Source: Polyangiaceae bacterium
GTDB lineage: Bacteria > Myxococcota_A > Polyangia > Polyangiales > Polyangiaceae
NCBI GenBank assembly: GCA_016712345.1
Contig: JADJRH010000001.1
Location: 3,286,001-3,350,000, forward strand
Length of the DNA: 64,000 nucleotides
Direction: 5' to 3'
In this document: one piece after another, positions 8,443 to 16,638 of the stretch
How positions within the stretch are numbered: the stretch's first letter is position 1
Layout: the number at the start of each line of letters is the position of its first letter
Program-made: the position numbers and the translations under genes
The notes under the pieces: model-generated
Databases searched by the model: none
Told to the model about the DNA's origin: nothing
Seen by the model: only the letters and a program-made list of their open reading frames with translations

Positions 8443-8912
8443 GCCCTGACAATGGTCAGCGGTGGTGAAACACGAATTGAAGTCATTCACCGGGTATTTT
8501 GAACGGTTGCAACGAGCAACGACGCCGAAAATTCCGGCTTCGGACAAAGTGAGATTATCCTCTTCCATGGGCTTGCGCTCCGCGTTGACGGGGTGCACGT
8601 CAAGGAGCCGTTCGGTGTTCCACCACCGGGCGGCTCCGCTTTCTTTTGGGAGTGTCTTCAAAACCTGCTGCGCGCCCCGCTGACGCATCCTCGCTGCGCT
8701 TCCGGTGCTCAAATACCAAAGCGTATGTTCCGCTCCGGGTCTCGCTCGGATGCGTGATCGGGGCTGCTCGCGACGGTTTGAAGACACTCCCTTATTCAAC
8801 TTGACCACGACTCCGCGGTCGTGATGCGCCTCCTTGGGTAGATCGAGACAACACCAAGTTGTCGGATACATACTGTATCAAATCGAAGCCCCCGATTCAA
8901 AGCGAAAAATGA
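8443..8912. other. Intergenic region dominated by a large hairpin
   Basis: This 470-bp gap contains a small hairpin (GGAGCCG 8604-8610 with CGGCTCC 8631-8637) and the long-form palindromic element at 8648-8791. I see no gene. Confidence 0.5.
8648..8791. repeat. Palindromic element, long form, copy A
   Basis: Arm GGGAGTGTCTTCAAA (8648-8662) pairs perfectly with 8777-8791. Inside are GCCCCG (8674-8679) with CGGGGC (8759-8764), then ACGCATCC (8683-8690) with GGATGCGT (8748-8755). The 109-base core (8666-8774) is about 88 percent identical to the core at 37348-37455, but the flanking arms are unrelated in sequence. The whole element can fold into one long hairpin. Confidence 0.8.
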
Positions 8913-9017
8913 ACGCGCCGGTGCTGCTGCCAAAGCAAGCAGAAAGCCAAGTGTCGGCAAGCCGTCGAAGAACATCGTGTGACGTGCTACAAAGACTGCG
9001 AAGACAAGCACAAGTAA
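8913..9017 (+). pseudogene. 3' remnant of a Cys-rich lipoprotein gene
   Basis: This open frame has no start; a stop lies at 8910-8912. It encodes 34 residues ending AKCRQAVEEHRVTCYKDC plus EDKHK. The end matches the C-terminus of the intact lipoprotein at 17855-18367 (QAKCNQAVQEQWAACYEEC, then RKKK). In both places the stop is followed after 9 bases by a gene of the same small family. It is the relic of a duplicated two-gene module. Confidence 0.65.
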
Positions 9018-9026
9018 GGTGACGAC

Positions 9027-9305
9027 ATGCAAGAACTCAATGTCAAGTTCACACCTACTGAAGGTGACGCACGAACGATTACGCTGCGCATAGGTGACCC
9101 AGTGAGGGGGCCCAGTTCGTGGGGTGTTCGCATTGAGATCGTGGGCTACGGCAGGCGCTATGCGACCGTGGTTCAAGGAGAGGATTGGGCGCAATGCCTG
9201 CAACTTGCCGCAATGGTCCTGCCTGTCGCACTCCAAACAATGGGGTTGAAGGGTACACTGGACCCTCCATTCTACGAGCGTGAGGCGAACAGGCCGAACC
9301 TTTGA
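9027..9305 (+). CDS. Small conserved protein, paralogue of the 18377-18673 product
   Basis: A 92-residue protein. It aligns end to end with the product of 18377-18673: FTP then RTIT, RIG-PVRG, SW, DWAQ, PV and PPFYEREA in the same order. The shape, with a short beta-rich start and a GxDWAQxLxLA helix, is reminiscent of DUF6968-type proteins (tentative). AAGGTGA before the ATG serves as ribosome site. There is no signal peptide, so it is cytoplasmic. Its partner lipoprotein is only a remnant here, so the copy may be a leftover. Function unknown. Confidence 0.6.
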   Translation: MQELNVKFTPTEGDARTITLRIGDPVRGPSSWGVRIEIVGYGRRYATVVQGEDWAQCLQLAAMVLPVALQTMGLKGTLDPPFYEREANRPNL

Positions 9306-9403
9306 CCTGTAAAGCCGCGCGCGGAAAACGCAGCATCGTCCAACCCGCGCCGAAGGAGCACCCTCTACATTCGGTTCCCCATCGCGCCTGGGTAGACGAT
9401 AGG

Positions 9404-9499
9404 GTCGGACCGCAGCCTCGCCTTTCTTGCACCAGCGCCTGGGGGCGCTGCGCGTCGTTTCGCCGAACCGCCTTGGCGGCGAGCAGTCACCCATCCCGT
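9404..9499 (+). repeat. Dispersed repeat R2, copy 2
   Basis: The partner copy is 4901-4996. Shared blocks are GTCGGACCGCAGCCTCGCCT, CCTGGGGGCGCTGCGC and GTCACCCATCC. Confidence 0.7.
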
Positions 9500-9738
9500 C
9501 TATCGTATTTTACATGGGTAGAGGCGTTGGAGGTTGGAGGGTAGAGCGGCGAGATGTTTTGCTGTTGTGTATTGTGTACGCGTGCATGACACGGGTTGGG
9601 ACGAGATCGCCGCCCCGTTTGGAGATGTGGAGTTGGCCGGGGGTGTTTGTGGATTAGGCCATTGTCGTGGCCGGGCGAAAGGTGATTGTGGTTGTGGCGC
9701 GTGTGGGATGACGCGGCAGCGTTGAGAATGACGGAGTG

Positions 9739-9822
9739 TGGGAGGTGAGGTTTGTGGTTGCATGCGCCGTGTGAACGGGCGAGCATGGCGAGCGGAATAT
9801 GCAGATCCGTGTAACGCAAGTT
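9739..9822 (+). repeat. Dispersed repeat R3, copy 2 (84 bp)
   Basis: The partner copy is 5021-5104, with 5 mismatches and no gaps. It ends 41 bases before ATG 9864. Confidence 0.8.
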
Positions 9823-9863
9823 GGGCGGAGCAGAAACCACTCACAGACGAGCCACTGATCGAC

Positions 9864-11708
9864 ATGCCTCCCATGCGAAGCCAACTACCCCACGTCCCGG
9901 CGCCGCTGGTCGGCGTCTTCGTTCCGAGTAGTGAGATTTTTCCGGGCATCCATACGGATTTCTCCTCATTTCGCAGCCTAGTGGGTCAGCTCAGTCGCAC
10001 TGATACCCTTTTTTGGTGTTCGCGGCTCAATCTCATTCTCTCAAACTCATTCAACACCGACGAACTCGGCAAGCAAGAATACCTCCTTCACCTGTTCCTC
10101 GACGGCGCCGAGATCGAACGTATCAACCGTTTCACGGTTGGGCATGGCGGTACCTCTCAAGTCCGAGTCTTCATGCGCGCGCAATTGCTTGAGCTCATGC
10201 GCTGGACAGCACTGCTTGCGACCGACTCTGCTGACGATGGCACGACATTCGAAGATCCCGTGGTGCGTCACGTGTTCGCACAAGCGCTGTTCTTGGCGGG
10301 TGAAATTTGGAGCAAGCGGACGTATTCAAACCGCATATCGACCACGGGGAATCTCCGTGCCGATCGACGTCGCGCAACCCCGGCGTTTCGGCAGAGCATC
10401 TCCCAAAACGAAGTCTCAATTGATCTCGCTGCCGCCCTTGCGCGCGGGTTCAGCATTTATCGAGACTTCAATCGACATGGCTACCGGACTGCTGAGGAGG
10501 ATTTCGTTGCCGCCGCGGGAATGACGATCGACGAGTACCTCGCATGCGTCTGTGGCTTGCTCGCTCAAGCCATCCACATTACACCGGATACCGCCGCTGC
10601 AGATCCAGGCATTTTTCACCTGCAGCGGCTCGGCAAGAACCTCGCTCCGGGTATGAGCACCGTACTTGACCAGTATCTCACGCTCGAGTCCCAGACGGCG
10701 GATGAACTCCGGACAGCTCTCTGGGGCAGCAACGTCGACATGAATAAGGTCTCCGAGTTCGATCACTTCGACGTCACTCCACTACGTGAGCGCCCAATCC
10801 TCCGAGCTCATGATGGGAGAGCAGTCATTGCTGATCCGGTCTACTTCAGCGAGAAATCGTCCGTCGGACCGCTCTTTATGCTCGCAAAGTCCTTGAGAGG
10901 GGACAAGCGGGCCAATACGCTTTTCGGTGCATTCGGGCGTGCATTCGAATCGTACGTCGTCGACCTTCTTCGGTCCATGTACCCGGCTTCTGCGCCACCG
11001 TTGGCCGATCGGCTCATCACGAACGTGTTGGCCGTGGGGCCGCAGGGCGATATCGAATTGGCCGACGCCTGCCTATTAGATGTCAACACAGTCATCCTAT
11101 TTGAGGTCAAGGGCGCCTTTGTTCGCGAGGACGCACTATCGGACGGAACCTTGGACGCCTATTTCACTGCCCTTTGTAAAAAGTACGGTACGACACCTGG
11201 GAATAAGAGCGATCGCGGGGTCAAAGGAGCTGCACAACTAGCACGCTCAATTCGCCTCCTCGCAACAGATCATCTGCGCCGAGTGGACCAGAGCATTCGA
11301 CTGGCACAGTGCGTCTATCCGGTGCTGGTCGTCCACGACTGTCTACTTGGAACCCCCGGACATGCTGACTTCTTCGCCGAGGAATTCGCTCAGGCGCTGG
11401 AGCCCGAGTCCTCTCTTCGAAGTGGCTACATGCAGAAGGGTCGGCTCTTGGTGGCCCCGCTCACCGTTATGACCGTCGAGGACCTTGAGATCCTGCAATC
11501 CTCCGTTGAGAATTTCGCGCTGGTGCCCCTGCTGTGTGACTACTGCAATACCTATTCCAACGGGGTTCGGTCCGGCCTTCATGACTTCATGGGAGCGCAC
11601 CAGGAGAAGTACCGCATCATTCATAGTAAGGAGCTTGCCGACCGTGCCATGCTTTCTCTGCAGCAGGCGCAACGCATGATGTTTCCTGATGAAGCCCCAC
11701 TGACATGA
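9864..11708 (+). CDS. Large protein with C-terminal PD-(D/E)XK nuclease-like domain
   Basis: A 614-residue protein if it starts at ATG 9864; ATG 9738 is in frame but lies inside repeat R3, so it is disfavoured. The first 340 residues are not recognised and look helical. Further on, FGRAFESYVVDLL, then IELADACLLD, then ILFEVKG give the Glu, Asp and ExK (E-V-K) pattern of the PD-(D/E)XK fold. The Asp and ExK lie near residues 402 and 413. Such C-terminal domains occur in restriction-like and defence proteins (family knowledge). It stands alone after R3, and a sequence like the start of the 7576 attC candidate follows its stop. A DNA-processing or defence role is inferred only. Confidence 0.6.
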   Translation: MPPMRSQLPHVPAPLVGVFVPSSEIFPGIHTDFSSFRSLVGQLSRTDTLFWCSRLNLILSNSFNTDELGKQEYLLHLFLDGAEIERINRFTVGHGGTSQVRVFMRAQLLELMRWTALLATDSADDGTTFEDPVVRHVFAQALFLAGEIWSKRTYSNRISTTGNLRADRRRATPAFRQSISQNEVSIDLAAALARGFSIYRDFNRHGYRTAEEDFVAAAGMTIDEYLACVCGLLAQAIHITPDTAAADPGIFHLQRLGKNLAPGMSTVLDQYLTLESQTADELRTALWGSNVDMNKVSEFDHFDVTPLRERPILRAHDGRAVIADPVYFSEKSSVGPLFMLAKSLRGDKRANTLFGAFGRAFESYVVDLLRSMYPASAPPLADRLITNVLAVGPQGDIELADACLLDVNTVILFEVKGAFVREDALSDGTLDAYFTALCKKYGTTPGNKSDRGVKGAAQLARSIRLLATDHLRRVDQSIRLAQCVYPVLVVHDCLLGTPGHADFFAEEFAQALEPESSLRSGYMQKGRLLVAPLTVMTVEDLEILQSSVENFALVPLLCDYCNTYSNGVRSGLHDFMGAHQEKYRIIHSKELADRAMLSLQQAQRMMFPDEAPLT

Positions 11709-12049
11709 GTGCGCCGAACGGACAGAGCCCGCCCAACTCCCGCCTGGTGCAGACGGTCGCGCTACGCGCGCCCGCAGCACACCCGAGCGTTGCGTTTCGG
11801 TTTTGCGGAGATAGACGTCGCGGACAGCCGTGCCCACTGTCATGTAGACACCGGTTCTCTCGCAGGCTATTCGCGCACTGATCGCATTCTAAAAGAGGCG
11901 TTGTAGTGAGTTGATGAACGTTCTTTCACGTTGTCAGTGTCTCTATTTGGCATTTGGTGAGCGGTGCACTGTATACAAGCTCCTTACGGGGTGGATCTTC
12001 CCTTTTGCTGGTAGGTACACGGGTGGGTTTTGGGGCTCGTGGGGGTAGG
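11709..12049. other. Intergenic region at the right edge of the accessory patch
   Basis: These 341 bp hold a half attC-like box (GCCCAAC 11731-11737, in a context similar to 7562-7591) and copy 2 of the 67-bp direct repeat. I see no gene. Confidence 0.5.
11875..11941 (+). repeat. 67-bp dispersed direct repeat, copy 2
   Basis: The partner is 4617-4683, same orientation, 58 of 67 bases identical. It lies between the nuclease gene and the zinc locus. Confidence 0.8.
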
Positions 12050-12211
12050 TCAACCCTTCGAGATCTTTTTCTCGACGAAGACGACGTGCTTGCGTGCGAT
12101 CGGGTCGTACTTTTTGATCTCGAGCTTGCCTTGCATCGTTCGCTTGTTCTTCGTGGTGACGTAGGCGAATCCAGTTCCGGCGGTAGAAACGAGTTGGATG
12201 ACGTCGCGCAT
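12050..12211 (-). CDS. rpmG: 50S ribosomal protein L33, cysteine-less form
   Basis: A 53-residue protein beginning MRDVIQLVSTAGTGFAYVTT, with KNKRTM and KKYDPIARKHVVF, the recognisable L33 pattern. It has no cysteine, so it lacks the two CxxC zinc knuckles of the zinc-binding form. Cys-less L33 paralogues are often induced in zinc starvation to spare zinc (established for several bacteria). GGAGG lies 6 bases before ATG 12211. It diverges from a COG0523 GTPase gene across 100 bp, the arrangement expected for a shared Zur-controlled promoter region. I cannot see whether the genome has another L33. Confidence 0.9.
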   Translation of the reverse strand: MRDVIQLVSTAGTGFAYVTTKNKRTMQGKLEIKKYDPIARKHVVFVEKKISKG

Positions 12212-12251
12212 GGGAGTTCCTCCGAGGACGCACGTTACTCGATCGCGAATC

Positions 12252-12275
12252 TTGTTGCAACCGAGTTGCAAATAT
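12252..12275. promoter_or_regulatory. Candidate Zur-type operator between rpmG and the GTPase gene
   Basis: GTTGCAAC (12254-12261) and GTTGCAAA (12265-12272) form a repeated, locally palindromic motif in the 100-bp divergent promoter region. The call rests on position and symmetry, not on a known myxobacterial Zur box. Confidence 0.35.
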
Positions 12276-12311
12276 GGGATGGATGCGCCATCGAATTCGG
12301 ATGGAGGCTTC

Positions 12312-13520
12312 ATGCAGCGACTGCCCGTGACTGTGCTCAGCGGCTTTCTCGGCGCCGGAAAAACGACCCTCTTGAACCACGTGCTCGCCAACCGCGAGGG
12401 GCGACGCGTCGCGGTCATCGTCAACGACATGAGCGAGGTCAACATCGACGCCCAGCTCGTGAAAATGGGCGGGGCCGCGCTTGGTCGGACCGAGGAGAAG
12501 CTGGTCGAGATGTCGAACGGCTGCATCTGCTGCACGCTGCGCGAGGATCTCCTGGTGGAGGTCAAGCGACTCGCAGCAGAGGGGCGGTTCGACAGCCTGC
12601 TCATCGAGTCGACGGGGATCGGCGAGCCCATGCCGGTCGCCGCGACGTTCTCCTTCCGTGACGAGCACGGCTTCAGCCTCGCCGACGTGGCCAAGCTCGA
12701 CACGATGGTCACGGTGGTCGACGCGGCGAACTTCCTTCGAGAGTACGGCTCCTCGGATGACCTGCGAGCGCGTGGCATTGCGCTTGGCCCCGACGACGAA
12801 CGCACCATCGTCGACTTGCTCGTCGACCAGGTCGAGTTCGCGAACGTACTGGTCATCTCGAAGGCCGACCTCGTCGAGCCCTCCGACCTTGAGCGCCTGG
12901 AGGGCATCCTCCATCACTTGAACCCCGAGGCGCGTCTCGTGCGCGCGCAGCATGGTCGCGTCCCGATCGATGCGGTCCTCGGCACCGGGCTCTTCGACGA
13001 CGACAAGGCCGCGACCTATGCGGGCTGGGCCAAAGAACTCGCGGGCATTCACACGCCGGAAACCGAGGAGTACGGCATTGGCAGCTTCGTGTACCGCGCG
13101 CGCCGCCCATTCCATCCCGGGCGACTCCAGGCATTCTTCGCCAGCGAGTGGGTGGGCGTCCTTCGCTCGAAGGGTTTCTTCTGGCTGGCGACTCGCATGA
13201 GCGAGGTGGGCGCGTGGTCTCAGGCAGGGCCGGCTTGTCGTACGAGCCGCGCAGGCTTCTGGTGGGCGGCTGCGCCGGCCGCGGCCTGGCCGGCTGCGCC
13301 AGAGGCTCAAGCGGAGATCCGGCGCGACTTCCAGGAGCCGTACGGGGACCGCCGCCAGGAGTTCGTGCTGATCGGGATCGGGATGAACGAAGCGGCGCTC
13401 CGAGCGGGCTTCGACCGCTGCCTCCTTACCGATGCCGAGCTGCGCCTCGGCGCCGAGGGCTGGCGAGCGTTTGGGGATCCGTTCCCTGCCTGGGGCGAAG
13501 TGTCCGGCGAGGCGGCGTAG
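12312..13520 (+). CDS. zigA: COG0523 (CobW/ZigA-type) GTPase, probable zinc metallochaperone
   Basis: A 402-residue protein. It has the G3E GTPase set: Walker A GFLGAGKTT (11-19), the CxCC metal-binding motif C71-I-C73-C74, the switch segment ESTGIGEP (99-106), and the guanine motif SKAD (183-186). A CobW C-terminal domain follows, with an Ala/Trp-rich stretch (FWWAAAPAAAWPAA) near residues 317-330. COG0523 proteins deliver metals, and members beside DUF1826 and Cys-less ribosomal proteins are zinc-starvation factors (established). GGAGG lies 5 bases before ATG 12312. It diverges from rpmG and is followed by DUF1826 after 8 bases, so the two form an operon, probably Zur-repressed. Confidence 0.88.
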   Translation: MQRLPVTVLSGFLGAGKTTLLNHVLANREGRRVAVIVNDMSEVNIDAQLVKMGGAALGRTEEKLVEMSNGCICCTLREDLLVEVKRLAAEGRFDSLLIESTGIGEPMPVAATFSFRDEHGFSLADVAKLDTMVTVVDAANFLREYGSSDDLRARGIALGPDDERTIVDLLVDQVEFANVLVISKADLVEPSDLERLEGILHHLNPEARLVRAQHGRVPIDAVLGTGLFDDDKAATYAGWAKELAGIHTPETEEYGIGSFVYRARRPFHPGRLQAFFASEWVGVLRSKGFFWLATRMSEVGAWSQAGPACRTSRAGFWWAAAPAAAWPAAPEAQAEIRRDFQEPYGDRRQEFVLIGIGMNEAALRAGFDRCLLTDAELRLGAEGWRAFGDPFPAWGEVSGEAA

Positions 13521-13528
13521 GAGTCATC

Positions 13529-14203
13529 ATGGATTCGATCGAACAAAGAACCGTCACGCACGCGTCCACTCTCGGGGAGCCACCCACCGAGGGCAGCGCT
13601 CGGGTGGTCGATGATGTTGCCGAGCTGAGCGCGCTCTTCGAAGAAGGCGTCAACGTCGTTGTACTGTCGAGGAGGCTCGACCCGGTGATGATCGGCGAGG
13701 CGCAGTATGCGCTCTCGGACCCGTCCTTTGGGCTCCTTACGTCTGTCACGCCAAGTGAGGGCCCCGGCGCCCTCATGGCCCAGATGACTGGGCTCCCGCG
13801 CCTCGCCGAGGAGGTTCACTTTTGGACCGAGGTTCTCGCCGAGCTGACCGGATGCGAACTCGTGGGCGTTCGGCTGGCGCGCCTCGAAGCGGCGATGTGT
13901 CCTCGCTTTCACGTCGACAAGGTGACGGTGCGGGTCGTCAGTACGTTCGCTGGCAATGGCACGGAGTACCTCGCCGACGAGGACGTGGACCGAAGCTGGC
14001 TCGGACACGCGGCGCGCGGGGTCAGCGACGAAGCGTCGGGCCTCTTGCGCCCGGGCGCACGTGTTCGACGGGCCAAGGTCTCTGACGTGGTGCTGCTCAA
14101 GGGCGAAGCCTGGCCGAAGAATACCGGCCGTGGCGCGGTGCACCGTTCACCGTCGGCAAGCGCCGCGTCGCCTCGCCTCATCATGACGCTGGATCCGCTT
14201 TGA
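13529..14203 (+). CDS. DUF1826 domain protein of the zinc-starvation locus
   Basis: A 224-residue protein that I assign to DUF1826 from its overall pattern and its neighbour. The conserved block around residues 127-146 contains FHVDKVTVRVVSTFAGNGT. The H-x-D and downstream Arg/Thr-Gly-Gly arrangement recalls the metal site of 2-oxoglutarate-type oxygenases (speculative). DUF1826 genes are repeatedly found next to COG0523 GTPases in predicted Zur regulons. TAGGAG, which includes the stop of the upstream gene, lies 5 bases before ATG 13529, so translation is likely coupled. The biochemical role is unknown. Confidence 0.75.
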   Translation: MDSIEQRTVTHASTLGEPPTEGSARVVDDVAELSALFEEGVNVVVLSRRLDPVMIGEAQYALSDPSFGLLTSVTPSEGPGALMAQMTGLPRLAEEVHFWTEVLAELTGCELVGVRLARLEAAMCPRFHVDKVTVRVVSTFAGNGTEYLADEDVDRSWLGHAARGVSDEASGLLRPGARVRRAKVSDVVLLKGEAWPKNTGRGAVHRSPSASAASPRLIMTLDPL

Positions 14204-14449
14204 ACCAGTCGAAGGCGTGGGATCCTGCCGCTCGAAATAGTCATTAATTTCCGAATATTTGCGGCGATTCGCGCGATGTACTCACGTGCGAAACGCGTCG
14301 CGTGCCGCGGCATATCGCCGCGCGACATGCTGTCGCACGCCGCCGCGCCGTCTCTGTGGCAATCCTTGCCAGCTTCGGCGCCGCTCGCCGACGCCACCGC
14401 CTTCCGTGGGCGGGTGCGCTGCGTCCCTTCCTCTCTCGGAGAGAAACCG

Positions 14450-15412
14450 ATGTTCCTGACTTCTCGCAAAGCCCTCCTCACCCTCCCTTGCCTCTGTGGC
14501 GCCGTGCTCCTCGCGGGGTGTGACGGCGGCGACACCGACGCGCCGGAGCCTACCGCGTTCTCGCTCTCGTTCGCGGCCACGGCCGACGGCAAGGAGGTCG
14601 GCTGCACCGACACGATCACAGGCGTGGGGCCCGACGGCAAGCACAGCGTCGGCGTGAGCGATCTGCGCTTCTATGTCAGCAACCTCCGCTTCATCGACGC
14701 GGACGGCGGAGCGATCGAGCTGACACTCGACGAGAATGACTTCCAGTACACCAGCGCCGCCGGCTCCGTGGCGCTCATCGATCTCACCAGCAACACCGAG
14801 GGGAGCTGCTCGGACTCCTCGGTCGCCTTCGCCGAGGGCACCGCGCGGACGAACGCGGCGATCACGGGCAAGACGCTCGTCGCCAACGTGGCCTCCGTGT
14901 CCTTCGACGTGGGCGTGCCGCAGGCGGTCATGAAAGATGTGCTGGCGAACAACACGCCGGAGGGTGCGCCTTCTCCGCTCAACGAGATGTACTGGTCATG
15001 GGCCACCGGCTACCGTCACTTCGTGATGAACTTCACTGTTAAGACGGACGCCGCGGAGGAGGGAGACGGCTATATGCACATCGGGAGCCGGAACTGCGGC
15101 CCGGCGGATGGTCTGGCACTGGAAGACCGTGACACGTGCGAATTCGTGAACACACCCTCCGTCTCGTTGCCGGACTTCGATCTCGCGAAGGGCGCCGTGG
15201 TCGTGGATGTGAAGAAGGTGGTTGCCGGGCTCGACTTCGTGGCGCCTATCTACGACACGGAGACGTTCGAGGTAATCGGCGAGGGGCCGGGCGTGGAGTG
15301 CCACTCTTCGCCCATGCAGCCGGACTGCGAGCCTATCTTCGCGAGCTTCGGGATCAATGCGTCCACCGGGGCAGCGGACGCTTCGGCCAACCTCGCCTTC
15401 TTGGCGAGATAA
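14450..15412 (+). CDS. mbnP: MbnP-like metallo-mystery-pair lipoprotein
   Basis: A 320-residue lipoprotein: signal peptide with lipobox LLAGC (Cys24), then a domain with LRFYVSNLRFIDADG, a Trp-rich part MYWSWATGYRHFVMN, and scattered cysteines (EVGC, GSC, RNCGP, DTCEF, VECH, PDCEP). This matches the MbnP family, the four-Cys partner of a di-heme enzyme. In characterised systems the partner converts an MbnP tryptophan to kynurenine, associated with copper binding (established for methanotroph-type MbnPH). GGAGAG lies 6 bases before ATG 14450. MbnH follows after 2 bases. Here the pair sits 246 bp after DUF1826 rather than with methanobactin genes, which suggests a metal-stress role in the periplasm or outer membrane. 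Confidence 0.82.
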   Translation: MFLTSRKALLTLPCLCGAVLLAGCDGGDTDAPEPTAFSLSFAATADGKEVGCTDTITGVGPDGKHSVGVSDLRFYVSNLRFIDADGGAIELTLDENDFQYTSAAGSVALIDLTSNTEGSCSDSSVAFAEGTARTNAAITGKTLVANVASVSFDVGVPQAVMKDVLANNTPEGAPSPLNEMYWSWATGYRHFVMNFTVKTDAAEEGDGYMHIGSRNCGPADGLALEDRDTCEFVNTPSVSLPDFDLAKGAVVVDVKKVVAGLDFVAPIYDTETFEVIGEGPGVECHSSPMQPDCEPIFASFGINASTGAADASANLAFLAR

Positions 15413-15414
15413 CC

Positions 15415-16638
15415 ATGTCGCGCGCGCGTTCTCGCCCATCCTACCGCCGGCTGCCGGGCCCGCCACGGTCCGTCGCTGCCGCCGCGCTCTCCGCGTTCGC
15501 TCTCCTCGGAGGCTGCGACACGCCGGAGACCACCGGCCTCAGCCCGGCGGACGAGGCCGCCACACGCGCTGTGCTCGGCATCCCTGAATTCCTTGAGGTG
15601 CCGGCGATCCCCGAATACAACCCGCCGACGAAGGAGAAGATCGAACTCGGGCGGCACCTCTTCTATGACAAGCGACTGTCCGGCAACCAGACACAGTCGT
15701 GCGAGAGCTGCCACTTCCAGAACAAAGCCTTTGCCGACGGGGAGAAGACTCCAACAGGCTCGAGCGGCGATGTCCTTGTGCGCAACAGCCCCGGGCTCGC
15801 CAACGCGTTCTACCACTCGACGCTGACGTGGGCGAACAATGGTCTGCTGCAGCTCGAGGACCAGCTCCCCGTGCCCATTCGCGGCGACAACCCCGTGGAG
15901 CTGGGAGTGTCCGACGGGCTGCACGACGAGGTGCTGGCGCGCTTCGATGCTGATCCCGACTACCAGCGTATGTTCGCCGAAGCGTTCCCGGAGAGCGGGA
16001 GCGGCGCCACGATCAACAAGATCGTCTTCGCGCTGGCGACCTTCTGCCGCACGCTCGTGAGCGCCGACAGCCCCTATGATCGTTACGTGCAGGGCGACAA
16101 GACCGCGCTCACGGACCAGCAGCGGCGGGGGCTCGCCCTCTTCAACGGGGAGCGGTTCGAATGCTTCCACTGCCACAGCGGGACGAACCTCACGGTTTCG
16201 TACCACGACGCAAACACGACGGCGGGGACCATCAAATATCCGTTCTTCAACAACGGGCTCTACAACATCGACGGGGAAGGGAGCTATCCTCCGTACGATC
16301 AGGGCCTATACGACCTCACGCTCGATCCGGACGACCGCGGCTTGTTCCGGCCCCAGAGCCTACGCAACGTTGCGCTGACTGCTCCGTACATGCACGACGG
16401 GAGCATCGAAACGCTGCGCGACGTGGTCAAGCACTACGCAGCCGGCGGCCGTGTCATTGAGTCGGGCCCCTACGCGGGCGATGGCCGCAAGAGCCCTCTC
16501 AAGTCGGGCCTCGTGCGAGGCTTCATGGCCACCGAGGAAGAGATCGACGACGTAGTGGCATTCCTCGAATCGCTCACCGACGAGGCGTTCGTGAGCAACC
16601 CCGCGTTCGCCAACCCGTTCGTTGATGCTCCGCCGTAG
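15415..16638 (+). CDS. mbnH: MbnH-like di-heme cytochrome c peroxidase family enzyme
   Basis: A 407-residue lipoprotein (lipobox LLGGC, Cys34). Two c-type heme motifs are present: CESCH (96-100) and CFHCH (250-254), with the MauG/CcpA-like segments ELGRHLFYDKRLS, FADGEKTPTG and LRNVALTAPYMHDGS. The length and motif order fit the metallo-mystery-pair di-heme enzyme MbnH, which oxidises its MbnP partner through high-valent heme (family knowledge). The start lies 2 bases after the mbnP stop, so the two are translationally coupled. Maturation needs the cytochrome c system and the product faces the periplasm. A conventional cytochrome c peroxidase is the alternative, but the MbnP neighbour argues against it. 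Confidence 0.85.
   Translation: MSRARSRPSYRRLPGPPRSVAAAALSAFALLGGCDTPETTGLSPADEAATRAVLGIPEFLEVPAIPEYNPPTKEKIELGRHLFYDKRLSGNQTQSCESCHFQNKAFADGEKTPTGSSGDVLVRNSPGLANAFYHSTLTWANNGLLQLEDQLPVPIRGDNPVELGVSDGLHDEVLARFDADPDYQRMFAEAFPESGSGATINKIVFALATFCRTLVSADSPYDRYVQGDKTALTDQQRRGLALFNGERFECFHCHSGTNLTVSYHDANTTAGTIKYPFFNNGLYNIDGEGSYPPYDQGLYDLTLDPDDRGLFRPQSLRNVALTAPYMHDGSIETLRDVVKHYAAGGRVIESGPYAGDGRKSPLKSGLVRGFMATEEEIDDVVAFLESLTDEAFVSNPAFANPFVDAPP

Larger units (their letters stand above)
9306..9863. other. Repeat-bearing intergenic region
   Basis: These 558 bp hold R2 copy 2 (9404-9499), which includes a perfect small hairpin CAGCGCC/GGCGCTG (9433-9450), and R3 copy 2 (9739-9822). The part between is G-rich on the plus strand. 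I see no gene with support. Confidence 0.5.

Noticed and set aside
8648..8791. Retron-type msr/msd region as an explanation for the structured element
   Set aside because: No reverse transcriptase gene lies in the window near any copy.
11731..11795. Second attC site after the 9864-11708 gene
   Set aside because: The left box fits, but the right box (GTTGCGT) breaks the GTTRRRY pattern; kept only as a partial match.
11943..13310. Minus-strand open frame of 455 codons
   Set aside because: It is antisense to the GTPase gene, which carries all G3E motifs; only the 12050-12211 part in another frame (L33) is a real minus-strand gene.
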